From contig JAJDUZ010000066.1 in the NCBI GenBank assembly GCA_022826385.1, positions 62,001-126,000 of the forward strand: a stretch of 64,000 nucleotides of DNA. Reading direction: 5' to 3'. Under the pieces are notes generated by a model. That model ran no database searches, was not told the DNA's origin, and saw nothing but the letters and a program-made list of their open reading frames with translations. The stretch is from Silicimonas sp. (GTDB taxonomy: Bacteria; Pseudomonadota; Alphaproteobacteria; Rhodobacterales; Rhodobacteraceae). Shown piece by piece: positions 47,360-55,230 of the stretch. Each line of letters begins with the position of its first letter. Position 1 is the first letter of the stretch. The position numbers and the translations under genes were made by a program.

Positions 47360-48121
47360 TCAGGCGGTCGCCTCGGCCTTAATCGGTTTGCCGGTCTCCA
47401 GCCACGACTTGAGCGACGCCATCTGGCGGGCCCAGCCTTCGCGAACGCCGTCCTGACCTTCGGGGATCTCATAGTGTTCGCAGGTCAGCTTGCAGTGATC
47501 GCCTTCGGCATCGATCAGGAAGACCACGCGCGAGGTCTCGGCGCCACCTTCCCAGTTCGGCTCGAACGTCATCTCAATCCGGCTTTTGGGTTCAAGTGCC
47601 GTGGTGACCTGCGTCAGCATGGTCGAGCCGTCCTTGCGGATCATGTTCATCGGCTGACCGACGACTGCATCGCCTTCGGCGGCATCGCACATGAAGTGGT
47701 AAGCCGCGACCTGCTCGGCCGTTGTCAGCGCGTCCCAAAGCGCGTCTTGGGTGCAGCGGATGAAGGTCTGGTGGATAAAGTCGGGTTTCATTTCGGTATC
47801 AAACATTGGGCGGTGTCCTTCGAGATGGGTTTTCAGATCAATGATCCCGCGCGCAACGGGCTTGGCCAGAAGGGGCTCGATCCAGCGATCGATGACCTCC
47901 TGCAGCGGAACGGCGTTCAGGTAATGGTATTTGAACCGCCCCACCTTGCGCGTGGTGATGAGGGACGCGTCTTCCAGAACACCCAGATGCTTCATGACGC
48001 CAAAGCGGGTCATGTCGAACTGCTCTTCCAGCTCTGACAGGGTCTGACCGTCCCTCCTGCGAAGGCTGTCGAGGATATCCCGCCGGGCCGGGTCGTTGAG
48101 GGCTTTGAAGATCGTGTCCAT
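47360..48121 (-). CDS. ArsR-type HTH regulator fused to an SRPBCC (AHSA1) domain
   Basis: 253 residues. The N-terminal ArsR winged helix (about 1-90: IFKALNDPARRDILDSL, MTRFGVMKHLGVLEDASLI) lacks the CxC metal site. The C-terminal SRPBCC/AHSA1 domain (about 110-240: HQTFIRCTQDALWDALTTAEQ, HYEIPEGQ, WARQMASLKSWLE) should bind a hydrophobic ligand. A ligand-sensing repressor is likely. The ATG at 48121 is chosen because an upstream GTG (48151) lies inside a palindromic operator; the longer form is possible. Two identical-design operators lie directly upstream. Confidence 0.85.
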   Translation of the reverse strand: MDTIFKALNDPARRDILDSLRRRDGQTLSELEEQFDMTRFGVMKHLGVLEDASLITTRKVGRFKYHYLNAVPLQEVIDRWIEPLLAKPVARGIIDLKTHLEGHRPMFDTEMKPDFIHQTFIRCTQDALWDALTTAEQVAAYHFMCDAAEGDAVVGQPMNMIRKDGSTMLTQVTTALEPKSRIEMTFEPNWEGGAETSRVVFLIDAEGDHCKLTCEHYEIPEGQDGVREGWARQMASLKSWLETGKPIKAEATA

Positions 48122-48132
48122 GGGAAGAGAAA

Positions 48133-48186
48133 TAGGTGACTCGATGGTCACCTGTAAATAAAATTAGGTGAGTGTTTGGTCACATA
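48133..48186 (-). promoter_or_regulatory. Twin 22-bp operators before the ArsR-SRPBCC gene
   Basis: TAGGTGA-CTCGAT-GGTCACCTG (48133-48154) holds a 7-bp inverted repeat AGGTGAC/GTCACCT. TAGGTGA-GTGTTT-GGTCACATA (48165-48186) shares TAGGTGA and GGTCAC, and sits 32 bp away (three helical turns). Typical of autoregulation by a dimeric ArsR-type repressor. Confidence 0.7.
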
Positions 48187-48520
48187 GTATGGAGGGCGCT
48201 GATTTTGTGAGGAAATTTCAACACGTTTGACGCCGGTCCGGAGGGCTCCGGCGGCGGGGAACGGTGTATGTGGGGTGGTTTGCGAGGTGCCGGAAGTCAC
48301 AGTGACGTCACTGAACCCGGCCCCGTCCCCACTAGTTCACGCCTGGGGATCAGAGCCTCTCGAAGAGCGATGCGCATCGCAGGGAGGGTTTTGCCAGGGG
48401 TGGGTTGAGGATTGGTGAGGGGGGCGTTCGGTGGAAGACGCTCAAGGGTGGCTTTGTGGACGAAGCGGTCGCTATTCCATCGCCAATATACGGATCGACC
48501 TTAGTTCGAGCAGATCGATG
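48187..48520. other. 334-bp stretch without a supported gene
   Basis: Contains only short frames with no protein-like pattern. It includes a 14-bp perfect palindrome, CAGTGACGTCACTG (48300-48313), with no partner, and several GC-rich inverted repeats (CTCCGG around 48245). It may hold the promoter of an untraced RNA or a decayed gene. I see nothing I can name. Confidence 0.4.
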
Positions 48521-48766
48521 TCAGACGTTCGCGATCCCGTACATTGACCCAAAGAAAACGGCCATCCAGAAAAGAGCAATTTTTGCGTGCTTTCGAAAAA
48601 CTGGATCATTAGTGACTCGCTCGCGACTGCCAACTTTCGCTTTCAGAAAAAGGACTTGCCACATTTTTGATGCAGATATTGCAATGGGCAGCAGGGACAC
48701 CAGCAGAGCAAGCACTAGTCCAATGATTTGATACTCGACAGGCACGACACTCAACGGAAGCTCCAA
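48521..48766 (-). CDS. AT-richer small two-helix membrane protein, orphan
   Basis: 81 residues with two membrane segments (YQIIGLVLALLVSLLPIAISA and HAKIALFWMAVFFGSMYGIA) joined by a basic loop (KAKVGSRERVTNDPVFRK). The family is not recognised. Codons are more AT-rich than in surrounding genes. It lies about 75 bp from repeat copy B, as the 6554-7078 gene lies beside copy A. A competing frame on the plus strand (48405-48731) looks less like protein. Confidence 0.5.
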   Translation of the reverse strand: MELPLSVVPVEYQIIGLVLALLVSLLPIAISASKMWQVLFLKAKVGSRERVTNDPVFRKHAKIALFWMAVFFGSMYGIANV

Positions 48767-48842
48767 CTATCACAGCGCATACTAAGCAGTCCGCCTAACT
48801 TCAATCTATGTCAATTTCCATCCTAAACAGCGACTTCACTAT

Positions 48843-49074
48843 GGGCTCTAAGCGGACGTTAAGGCACGGAATCAAGGGGCGTCAGCCCCGCCGTGCCATC
48901 GGTTGTTCATTGATGCGCCATTGGTTCGAGCACCAATGGACGACACCGGCCCGCGGTCTGGCGATTTGTCACCACAAGCGCATAGCTCAGGTAAGCAATG
49001 TGTCTTGGCCAATATAAAGCGCATAGCGGAACCGTTCGATCGCCAGCCCCCGGTCCGTTGATGGCACGGCTCTC
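48843..49074. repeat. Dispersed structured repeat, copy B
   Basis: Matches copy A (6288-6496) in the same orientation through GGCACGG...GGGGCGTCAGCCCCGCCGTGCC, CCGGCCCGCGGTCTGGCGATTTGTC, ATGTGTCTTGGCCA and ATCGCCAGCCCCCGGTCCG. Its inverted ends are at 48890-48900 and 49050-49070. An extra segment of about 40 bp (48902-48944), absent from copy A, holds a perfect hairpin: CCATTGGT (48918-48925), loop TCGAGC, ACCAATGG. This suggests modular insertion inside the element. Confidence 0.8.
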
Positions 49075-49091
49075 ATAACCAAACACCCAAA

Positions 49092-49121
49092 AACGACAAA
49101 CCCCCGAGCAATGCCGGGGGT
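49092..49121 (-). terminator. rpsU terminator
   Basis: On the minus strand, CCCCCG (49120-49115), loop GCATTGCT, CGGGGG (49106-49101), then TTTGTCGTTTTT. It lies about 40 bp after the rpsU stop. Confidence 0.8.
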
Positions 49122-49162
49122 CGTCTCATCGGACGGCGCACCGTCCCAATGTTCAAAAGCTC

Positions 49163-49369
49163 TCAGAGCATCCCTTCGCGCTGTGCCTTTTTACGGGCAA
49201 GCTTGCGGGCACGGCGAATAGCTTCGGCCTTTTCCCGGGCTTTCTTTTCGCTGGGCTTCTCGAAATGCCGCCGAAGCTTCATCTCGCGGAAGACGCCCTC
49301 ACGCTGAAGCTTCTTTTTCAGGGCACGAAGCGCCTGATCGACATTGTTGTCGCGAACACTGACCTGCAT
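49163..49369 (-). CDS. rpsU: 30S ribosomal protein S21
   Basis: 68 residues: [27 protein letters not shown] is replaced here only in part by typical alphaproteobacterial S21 residues; [20 protein letters not shown] and the Arg/Lys-rich tail are diagnostic. It assists translation initiation on the 30S subunit. AGGTGG precedes the ATG. Divergent from coq9; terminator follows. Confidence 0.96.
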   Translation of the reverse strand: MQVSVRDNNVDQALRALKKKLQREGVFREMKLRRHFEKPSEKKAREKAEAIRRARKLARKKAQREGML

Positions 49370-49474
49370 GTGGTTGTCACCACCTTTCTAGGTTAGAATT
49401 GCAAAAAATTGCAGGAAGTGGGCGTATAGCAAGCTCGGACTAGCTTGTCTACCACCGGGAACACGAGGAATTTC

Positions 49475-50146
49475 ATGATGTCACTTGATGCCTTACTTGA
49501 CGCCGCTTTGCCGCATGTTGCCTTTGACGGCTGGTCCGAAGCCAGTTTTGCCGCCGCGGCGCAGGATATCGCGATGGACATGGCCGAGGCCAAGGCATTG
49601 GCCCCGCGCGGTGCATTGGATTTGGCCGTGGCCTATCACCGGCGGGGAGATGCCGCGATGGTCGCGAAGCTGGCCGAGATGGACCTTTCCAGCCTGCGCT
49701 ATGGCGAGCGGGTGGCCACGGCGCTGCGTCTCCGGCTGGAGGTGATGGGCGACCGCGAGGCCGTGCGGCGCGCGTCGACGCTTTTCTCGCTGCCGATGCA
49801 TGCAGCCGAAGGTGGCAAGCTGGTGTGGGAGACCGCGGACCACATCTGGACGGCACTTGGCGATGAAAGCCGCGATGGCAATTGGTACTCGAAGCGCGCA
49901 ATTCTTTCGGGCGTCTGGGCGTCGACGGTGCTTTATTGGCTGGGCGACGACAGTCTGGACAACAGCGACACCCACGCTTTCATCGAGCGCCGGATCGAGA
50001 ACGTGATGCAGTTCGAGAAGCTCAAAGGGCAACTCAAGTCCAACCCGCTGACCAAGCCCTTCATGCAGATGCAGGACGCCGTGATGGGCAAGATGAAAGC
50101 CCCCAGCCCGCGCACGGATGTCCCCGGAGGATCACCGCGGGCATGA
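49475..50146 (+). CDS. coq9: COQ9 family protein (ubiquinone biosynthesis)
   Basis: 223 residues from the ATG at 49475 behind CGAGGAA; an in-frame TTG at 49445 is less likely. A TetR-like helical fold with lipid-binding C-terminus: FDGWSEASFAAAAQDIAM, then HIWTALGDESRDGNWYSKRAILSGVW, the conserved lipid-handling region. It aids the hydroxylation or handling of ubiquinone precursors. The stop overlaps the start of a quinone oxidoreductase gene (ATGA). Confidence 0.9.
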   Translation: MMSLDALLDAALPHVAFDGWSEASFAAAAQDIAMDMAEAKALAPRGALDLAVAYHRRGDAAMVAKLAEMDLSSLRYGERVATALRLRLEVMGDREAVRRASTLFSLPMHAAEGGKLVWETADHIWTALGDESRDGNWYSKRAILSGVWASTVLYWLGDDSLDNSDTHAFIERRIENVMQFEKLKGQLKSNPLTKPFMQMQDAVMGKMKAPSPRTDVPGGSPRA

Positions 50147-51117
50147 AGGTCGTCGAGATTGCCGCGCCGGGTGGCCCCGACGTGTTGCGCCTGGGCGAGC
50201 GTCCAGCGCCGGTGCCGGGCCATGGTGAGGTGCGGATTCGCGTGGCCTATGCCGGGGTGAACCGCCCGGACGTTCTGCAACGCTCGGGTGCCTATGATCC
50301 ACCGCCGGGTGCATCGGACCTGCCGGGGCTTGAAGCCTCGGGCCACATCGACGCGATTGGTCCCGGCGTCACGGAATGGGCCGTTGGCGATGCGGTGTGC
50401 GCCCTGTTGCCGGGCGGTGGGTATGCCGAACAGGTGGTGACCCCGGCGGCGCATTGCCTGCCGGTGCCTGCCGGGCTGTCGCTGGCCGAGGCCGCGTGCC
50501 TGCCCGAGACCTATTTCACCGTCTGGACCAACGTTTTCCAGCGCGGTCGCCTGCGCGCAGGCGAGACATTCCTGATCCATGGCGGCACCAGTGGGATTGG
50601 CACGACGGCAATTCAGCTGGCAAACTCCTTTGGGGCCCGTGTCTTTGCGACCGCTGGGTCGGACGGCAAGTGCCGGTTCTGCGAGGAACTGGGGGCCGAG
50701 CGGGGCATCAACTACAAAACCGAGGATTTCGTCTCGGTTCTGCGCGCCGCAGGCGGTGCGGACCTGATCGTCGACATGGTGGGTGGTGAGTATATCCCGC
50801 GTGATCTGAAGGCCTTGAAGGACGAGGGGCGTCTTGTCTTCATCGCGTTCCTCGGCGGTCCCTTGGTCGAGGCCAATTTTGCCGAGATCATGGTGCGTCG
50901 CCTGACCGTCACCGGCTCAACCTTGCGGCCGCAATCGGTACTGGCCAAGGCGCAAATCGCCCGAGAATTGCAGCGCGAGGTCTGGCCCTTGCTTGCAACA
51001 GGTCGGATTGCTCCGGTGATGGATCAGACATTCGCTCTTGCCGAAGCCTCCGCAGCGCATGAAGCTTTGGAGGCTGACCATAGGGGCAAGATCGTCTTGG
51101 AGGTTTCGGGCGAATGA
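50143..51117 (+). CDS. qor: NAD(P)H-quinone oxidoreductase (zeta-crystallin type)
   Basis: 324 residues, medium-chain dehydrogenase/reductase without the zinc-binding Cys pattern. NADPH site LIHGGTSGIGTTAIQLA (about residue 145), and GVNRPDVLQRSGAYDPPPGAS, PGLEASGHI at the N-domain. It reduces quinones or related enones. Translation is coupled to coq9 (ATGA) and to the small membrane protein that follows. Confidence 0.9.
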   Translation: MKVVEIAAPGGPDVLRLGERPAPVPGHGEVRIRVAYAGVNRPDVLQRSGAYDPPPGASDLPGLEASGHIDAIGPGVTEWAVGDAVCALLPGGGYAEQVVTPAAHCLPVPAGLSLAEAACLPETYFTVWTNVFQRGRLRAGETFLIHGGTSGIGTTAIQLANSFGARVFATAGSDGKCRFCEELGAERGINYKTEDFVSVLRAAGGADLIVDMVGGEYIPRDLKALKDEGRLVFIAFLGGPLVEANFAEIMVRRLTVTGSTLRPQSVLAKAQIARELQREVWPLLATGRIAPVMDQTFALAEASAAHEALEADHRGKIVLEVSGE

Positions 51118-51392
51118 CGAGACTGTTGCTTCTGATTGCCGTGGGCTATCCGGTTTTGCTTGCTGCGTTGGCCATTTTCCTGATGCGGCAAGACCCCAAG
51201 CTGGTGTTCGACCAGTATTACATGCTTGGCACCTTGGCGATTGCGCCTGCGTTTCTTCTGAGCCTTGTCGTGGTCATTGCGCGCGCCGAGGGGGCGCCTT
51301 CCGTGCTGTTTTCGGCCAGTATCGGCTTCTGGGTGCTGGTCGTGACGGCGGCGCATCTCTGGTTCATCAGCGTGATGGTGCAAACCCTTTAG
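51114..51392 (+). CDS. Small membrane protein, unknown function
   Basis: 92 residues with three hydrophobic helices: LLLLIAVGYPVLLAALAIFL, MLGTLAIAPAFLLSLVVVIA and FSASIGFWVLVVTAAHLWF. No recognised family. It starts in the qor stop codon (ATGA), so the coq9-qor-membrane protein unit is translated together. It overlaps the convergent RNase T2 gene by four bases. Confidence 0.75.
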   Translation: MTRLLLLIAVGYPVLLAALAIFLMRQDPKLVFDQYYMLGTLAIAPAFLLSLVVVIARAEGAPSVLFSASIGFWVLVVTAAHLWFISVMVQTL

Positions 51393-52018
51393 CGGATCGG
51401 GTCGAACAGCGCGTCGGTGGCGCGACAATCCCGGATCACATCGTTGCCGCAGCGGCGCGGCTTAAGATCGCGTGTCAGGCAGATGCGGGCTTCCTGAATG
51501 CGACCGGATTTGCAGGTGATGGTGATCTGGTCGGCGTCGAGGGCTTCGTTTTCTTCCAGAAACGCCTGTTCAACGACTGAAGCCGGCAGCCGGATCGGGT
51601 CTTCGAGTTTGCGGAAGATGCCGGGGCGCGTCACCCGGCCATAGGCCTCGCGGGCCAGTGCGTAGTAGTCCGCAGCCGTCAGCCCGGTGCAGCGGCCATG
51701 CTTGTTCCACTGGTGCCACGCATTCCCGGATGAGCCGAACAGGTCGGCCTCGTCCCGCGTGTCCGAACGCGACGGGTTCCGTGCGTTGGTCGGGCAATAG
51801 CTGGGCCAGCCCTCTTCGTATTGCGGCCAGAGCCCGTGCAGAATCCAGCCATTGTCCGCATCCGCGTCGCATTGCGGCGAGCCGCGACGGTCGCCTTCCA
51901 GCGCACACCATGTGGGCGACCACGAGAGCGCCATCACGTAATAATCGAAGTCTCCGGCCCGTTCACCATCCGCCGAGGCCATTCCCGCGCTCAGCAACAA
52001 CACACTCAAAGCCCGCAT
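51389..52018 (-). CDS. Secreted ribonuclease T2 family enzyme
   Basis: 209 residues from an ATG at 52018 behind GGAAGAG, starting a short signal peptide (MRALSVLLLSAGMASA). Both catalytic motifs are present: CAS I WILHGLWPQYE (His) and CAS II SGNAWHQWNKHGRCTG (Glu-like region and His). Several Cys (WCALEGDR, QCDADAD, YCPTN, RCTG) for disulfides. It degrades RNA in the periplasm or outside, releasing nucleotides and phosphate. The start at 52480 in the same frame overlaps trcR and is rejected. Confidence 0.9.
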   Translation of the reverse strand: MRALSVLLLSAGMASADGERAGDFDYYVMALSWSPTWCALEGDRRGSPQCDADADNGWILHGLWPQYEEGWPSYCPTNARNPSRSDTRDEADLFGSSGNAWHQWNKHGRCTGLTAADYYALAREAYGRVTRPGIFRKLEDPIRLPASVVEQAFLEENEALDADQITITCKSGRIQEARICLTRDLKPRRCGNDVIRDCRATDALFDPIR

Positions 52019-52138
52019 TCGCTCTTCCCTCTTGGTCTTGTGACGACTATATACCTGCCAACTCCCCGAAATTCGAGGATGGGTCCAAAGGGACCAGCCG
52101 ATTTCCGGCAGCGCGAGAGAATTGTCAGGAGACCTGAG

Positions 52139-52888
52139 ATGAGCAAACCGATTATGGCCAAAGCGACCGCCGTCTGGCTGGTCGACAATACCACGATCAG
52201 CTTCAAGCAGATCGCCGATTTCTGTGGTTTGCACGAGCTGGAAGTGCAGGGCATTGCCGATGGTGACGTGGCCACCGGCGTGAAGGGCTTTGACCCGATC
52301 ACCAACAACCAGCTGACGCAGGAAGAGATCGACAAGGCCGAGGCTGATCCGCTGCACAAGCTGCAACTGAAGTACAACGCGGCTGCCGTGGGCGAGGAAA
52401 AGCGCCGTGGTCCGCGCTATACGCCGCTTTCGAAGCGTCAGGACCGTCCGGCGTCGATCCTGTGGCTGGTGAAGTTCCACCCCGAACTGACAGATGGCCA
52501 GATTTCCAAGCTGGTCGGCACGACCAAGCCGACGATCCAGTCAATCCGCGAGCGGACGCATTGGAACATCTCGAACATCCAGCCGATCGATCCGGTTGCG
52601 CTGGGTCTCTGCAAACAGTCCGAACTTGACGCGGCGGTTCAGAAAGCCGCCGCCAAGAAGGCACGCGACGGCGAGGTGATGTCGGACGAAGAGCGCCGCA
52701 AGCTGGTCTCGACCGAACAATCGCTGGATGGCGATCCCGAACCGAAGATCCCGACCGCGATCTCGGGGCTTGAGACGTTTACGCTTGGCGATGCGCCGGA
52801 CGATGACGCATCGGACGAGGTTCCGGACGCGGACAGCTTCTTCAACCTGCCGGATTCGGATGACGATGACGAGGAAGACGCGCGTTAA
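52139..52888 (+). CDS. trcR: Cell-cycle transcriptional regulator TrcR (DUF1013)
   Basis: 249 residues. DUF1013: VWLVDNTTISFKQIADFCGLHELEVQGIADGD (HTH), then PASILWLVKFHPELTDGQISKLVGTTKPTI (second HTH-like block) and SIRERTHWNISNIQPIDPV. The C-terminus is strongly acidic (DDEEDAR end). The orthologue in Caulobacter is linked to cell-cycle transcription; the exact role here is inferred. Ribosome site GGAGACCTGAG before the ATG. A GC hairpin follows (52910-52938). Confidence 0.9.
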   Translation: MSKPIMAKATAVWLVDNTTISFKQIADFCGLHELEVQGIADGDVATGVKGFDPITNNQLTQEEIDKAEADPLHKLQLKYNAAAVGEEKRRGPRYTPLSKRQDRPASILWLVKFHPELTDGQISKLVGTTKPTIQSIRERTHWNISNIQPIDPVALGLCKQSELDAAVQKAAAKKARDGEVMSDEERRKLVSTEQSLDGDPEPKIPTAISGLETFTLGDAPDDDASDEVPDADSFFNLPDSDDDDEEDAR

Positions 52889-52909
52889 GGCGCGAACTTG
52901 AAGCCCGGC

Positions 52910-52938
52910 CTCGGCGCTTGATACTCAGGGGCGCCGAG
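52910..52938 (+). terminator. Weak hairpin after trcR
   Basis: CTCGGCGC (52910-52917) pairs with GCGCCGAG (52931-52938) around a 13-nt loop. No T-run follows, so it may be a transcript end trimmed back to the hairpin. Confidence 0.4.
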
Positions 52939-53042
52939 ACGGGGCATTCACAACACAGCACGAACACAACTCGTTACGGATACTTCAGAGAACTCGTACG
53001 GTACAACACACAGCTCTACGTGAGCCATGTTTGTATTAGGCA

Positions 53043-53063
53043 ATACTAATTCGGCATTAGTAT
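53043..53063. promoter_or_regulatory. AT-rich palindrome between trcR and recR
   Basis: ATACTAAT (53043-53050), TCGGC, ATTAGTAT (53056-53063), a perfect 8-bp inverted repeat in a 160-bp AT-rich stretch (52940-53100) with no gene. It could be an operator or an RNA hairpin. Nothing else is recognised in this gap. Confidence 0.4.
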
Positions 53064-53115
53064 GACTTAATTCTAGGCAATTTGGTGGCGGCATTTTTGC
53101 AGCTGTGCCGGAAAG

Positions 53116-53709
53116 TCACACTGTCTTTCGGGCGCGCAACGCAGCGCCAATCGTCCCGTCATCCAGATAATCAAGTTCGCCACCAATTGGTACGCCTTGC
53201 GCCAAGGACGTAACCTTGACCCGGTGTTCCAACTGGTCCGCGATGTAGTGCGCCGTGGTCTGGCCATCGACGGTGGCATTCAGGGCCAGAATGACTTCGG
53301 AGATGCTCTCGGTCGCCACGCGGTCGATCAGCTTGGGAATGCGAAGCTCCTCCGGGCCGATCGCATCAAGCGCCGAAAGCGTGCCGCCCAAGACGTGATA
53401 CCGGCCACGAAACACCGCGGCACGCTCCATGGCCCAAAGGTCGGCCACGTCTTCGACGATGCAAAGCTCGCCATTGGCGCGCTTCTCGTTCTGGCAGATG
53501 TCACACAGGTCTTCGGTGCCGATGTTCCCACAGTTCAGGCATTCCCGCGCCGTTTCGGCCACTTTGGCCATGGCGTCGGCCAAGGGTGTCAGCACAAGGG
53601 CGCGCTTCTTCACCAGATGCAGCACGGCACGGCGCGCGGACCGCGGCCCAAGGCCGGGCAGGCGGGCCATCAGTTCGATCAGGTCTTCCAGTTCGCTTGG
53701 CGCGCTCAT
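53116..53709 (-). CDS. recR: Recombination protein RecR
   Basis: 197 residues. N-terminal HhH-like ([17 protein letters not shown]), a C4 zinc finger ([17 protein letters not shown], about 57-72) and a Toprim domain ([16 protein letters not shown] region). It works with RecF/RecO to load RecA on gaps. Its ATG overlaps the stop of the TraB/GumN gene (ATGA on the minus strand). Part of the dnaX-ybaB-TraB-recR operon. Confidence 0.96.
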   Translation of the reverse strand: MSAPSELEDLIELMARLPGLGPRSARRAVLHLVKKRALVLTPLADAMAKVAETARECLNCGNIGTEDLCDICQNEKRANGELCIVEDVADLWAMERAAVFRGRYHVLGGTLSALDAIGPEELRIPKLIDRVATESISEVILALNATVDGQTTAHYIADQLEHRVKVTSLAQGVPIGGELDYLDDGTIGAALRARKTV

Positions 53710-54755
53710 TCCACCTCTCCGGGCAGGACCACTCGGGTCACTGAATAGCCCTTGTCTTGCAGAAGTGCGACCAATCCGTTCTGCCCCGGCAGATGTGCCG
53801 CACCAACGGCGAAGAATGCCCCGCCTTCCTGCAAGATTGACATGGACCGTTCGAGGAACCGCGTGTTTCTCTGTTCCAGAAGATAGGCGTCGGTTCGTTC
53901 GATTGCTGCGATGCCAGCGTCGCCAAAAAGCACCTGGATGTGAGCACGGTCCAATGCGGCCAGCAGGCCCAAACGGCCCTCGCGATACAGCTGGAATGCC
54001 GCAATGCGCGCCACAGGCGTCGACTGCGGTTGCAGATAGCTGGCATAGACCGTCACGATCGCTTGCGCCGTGTCTTCCTTGTCCGCGAGGTCGGACAGGA
54101 ACTCGCCCGGTGTCTCGAGCCCCACGATCTTGGCGCCCGCAATCCGGCCTAATGTCTGGATATAGTCATCCTGCACCGGGATCGTGCCAGCGGAAAAATC
54201 CTCGCACGGGTCGGACAGCAGCAGTTCCGCCAAACCGGCATAGGTCAGCACGTAAAGCGCGTCTTCGCCCGTCCCGTACCCATAGAGCCGGTCCAGCACC
54301 CAACCCTCGGCCTCGGGGCCAAGAAAGCTCAGATCAAGCATGTCCTGCCCGGCAAACGGGTCACCGGGGTCGCGATAGCGCCCCGGCAGATCGTACTGGG
54401 TCAGAAAGCTGTCGCGATCGGGATGGGTGAAGTCGATTTCAAGAACAACGGTATCCGAAGCGGCGATGGTTGTTCTGGCCAGCTCCGGCAGGTCGAGAAT
54501 GTCGGGATGCGAGACATGAAACGTGCCCCATAGATGCGAGACCGCGCCGTCGGGGCTTTCGACCCGCCAAAACCGCCCCAAACCGTTCGGGATCTCGGCC
54601 GCGCGGCTTTCGAGGGCCACAAGATCATGCGGGGCAAAATCCGCCGCTGCGACGGGCCGCGCGCTGGCTTCGCAAAACGCGCGCGTGGCCCAGTCCTGCG
54701 CCGCAAGGCCCCCGGGCCACGCAAGACAGGCGGCCAGAAGAAGCGCGCGCGTCAT
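53706..54755 (-). CDS. TraB/GumN family protein, secreted
   Basis: 349 residues. Signal peptide ([17 protein letters not shown]). The TraB/GumN (ChaN/erythromycin-esterase-like) fold shows [15 protein letters not shown] (metal-binding GTxH motif, about residue 75) and, at the end, [22 protein letters not shown] (GAxHLxG motif). It probably acts in the periplasm, perhaps as a metalloprotease-like enzyme; the substrate is unknown. It lies between ybaB and recR, five bases after one and overlapping the other. Confidence 0.85.
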   Translation of the reverse strand: MTRALLLAACLAWPGGLAAQDWATRAFCEASARPVAAADFAPHDLVALESRAAEIPNGLGRFWRVESPDGAVSHLWGTFHVSHPDILDLPELARTTIAASDTVVLEIDFTHPDRDSFLTQYDLPGRYRDPGDPFAGQDMLDLSFLGPEAEGWVLDRLYGYGTGEDALYVLTYAGLAELLLSDPCEDFSAGTIPVQDDYIQTLGRIAGAKIVGLETPGEFLSDLADKEDTAQAIVTVYASYLQPQSTPVARIAAFQLYREGRLGLLAALDRAHIQVLFGDAGIAAIERTDAYLLEQRNTRFLERSMSILQEGGAFFAVGAAHLPGQNGLVALLQDKGYSVTRVVLPGEVE

Positions 54756-54760
54756 CTGCC

Positions 54761-55105
54761 TCAGAACGGCAGCTTCATGTCGGCCGGCAGGCCCATTTCC
54801 TCGGTGATGCGGCGCATCTCGCTCTGGTGCTTTTCGCTGGCTTTGGACTGGGCGTCCTTGATGGCCGCAAGGATCAGGTCTTCGACCACTTCCTTTTCAT
54901 CCGGGTTGAAGATCGACGGGTCGATATCCAGACCAACCAGCTCGCCTTTCGCGGTCGAGGTCGCCTTGACCAGCCCGGCGCCGCTTTCACCGATCACGGT
55001 CATCGAGCCAAGCTCTTCCTGCAGTTCCATCATCTTGGTCTGCATTTCCTGGGCGGCCCTCATCATCTTGCCCATGTCGGCCAGTCCGCCAAGTCCTTTC
55101 AGCAT
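54761..55105 (-). CDS. YbaB/EbfC family nucleoid-associated protein
   Basis: 114 residues: MLKGLGGLADMGKMMRAAQEMQTKM begins here with the family's Met-rich helix, followed by GELVGLDIDPSIFNPDEKEVVEDLILAAIKDAQ. It forms DNA-binding dimers. The ATG at 55105 matches the family; the upstream in-frame ATG at 55123 adds six residues. The dnaX-ybaB-recR order is widely conserved. About 125 bp separates it from dnaX. Confidence 0.93.
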   Translation of the reverse strand: MLKGLGGLADMGKMMRAAQEMQTKMMELQEELGSMTVIGESGAGLVKATSTAKGELVGLDIDPSIFNPDEKEVVEDLILAAIKDAQSKASEKHQSEMRRITEEMGLPADMKLPF

Positions 55106-55230
55106 CGTGCTCTCCTCGCGCATGCGTTTGATCTTCTAGATACGGAGGCGGACGCGTCAGAACAAGCGCTGGGCCCGTGCGATCGGCAGGATTACGTGTA
55201 TTTGTTGAGAATAGGCCGAGGAAAGGCGCT

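Noticed and set aside
48300-48313. 14-bp perfect palindrome CAGTGACGTCACTG as an operator
   Set aside because: It stands alone, with no adjacent regulator gene and no second copy in the window.
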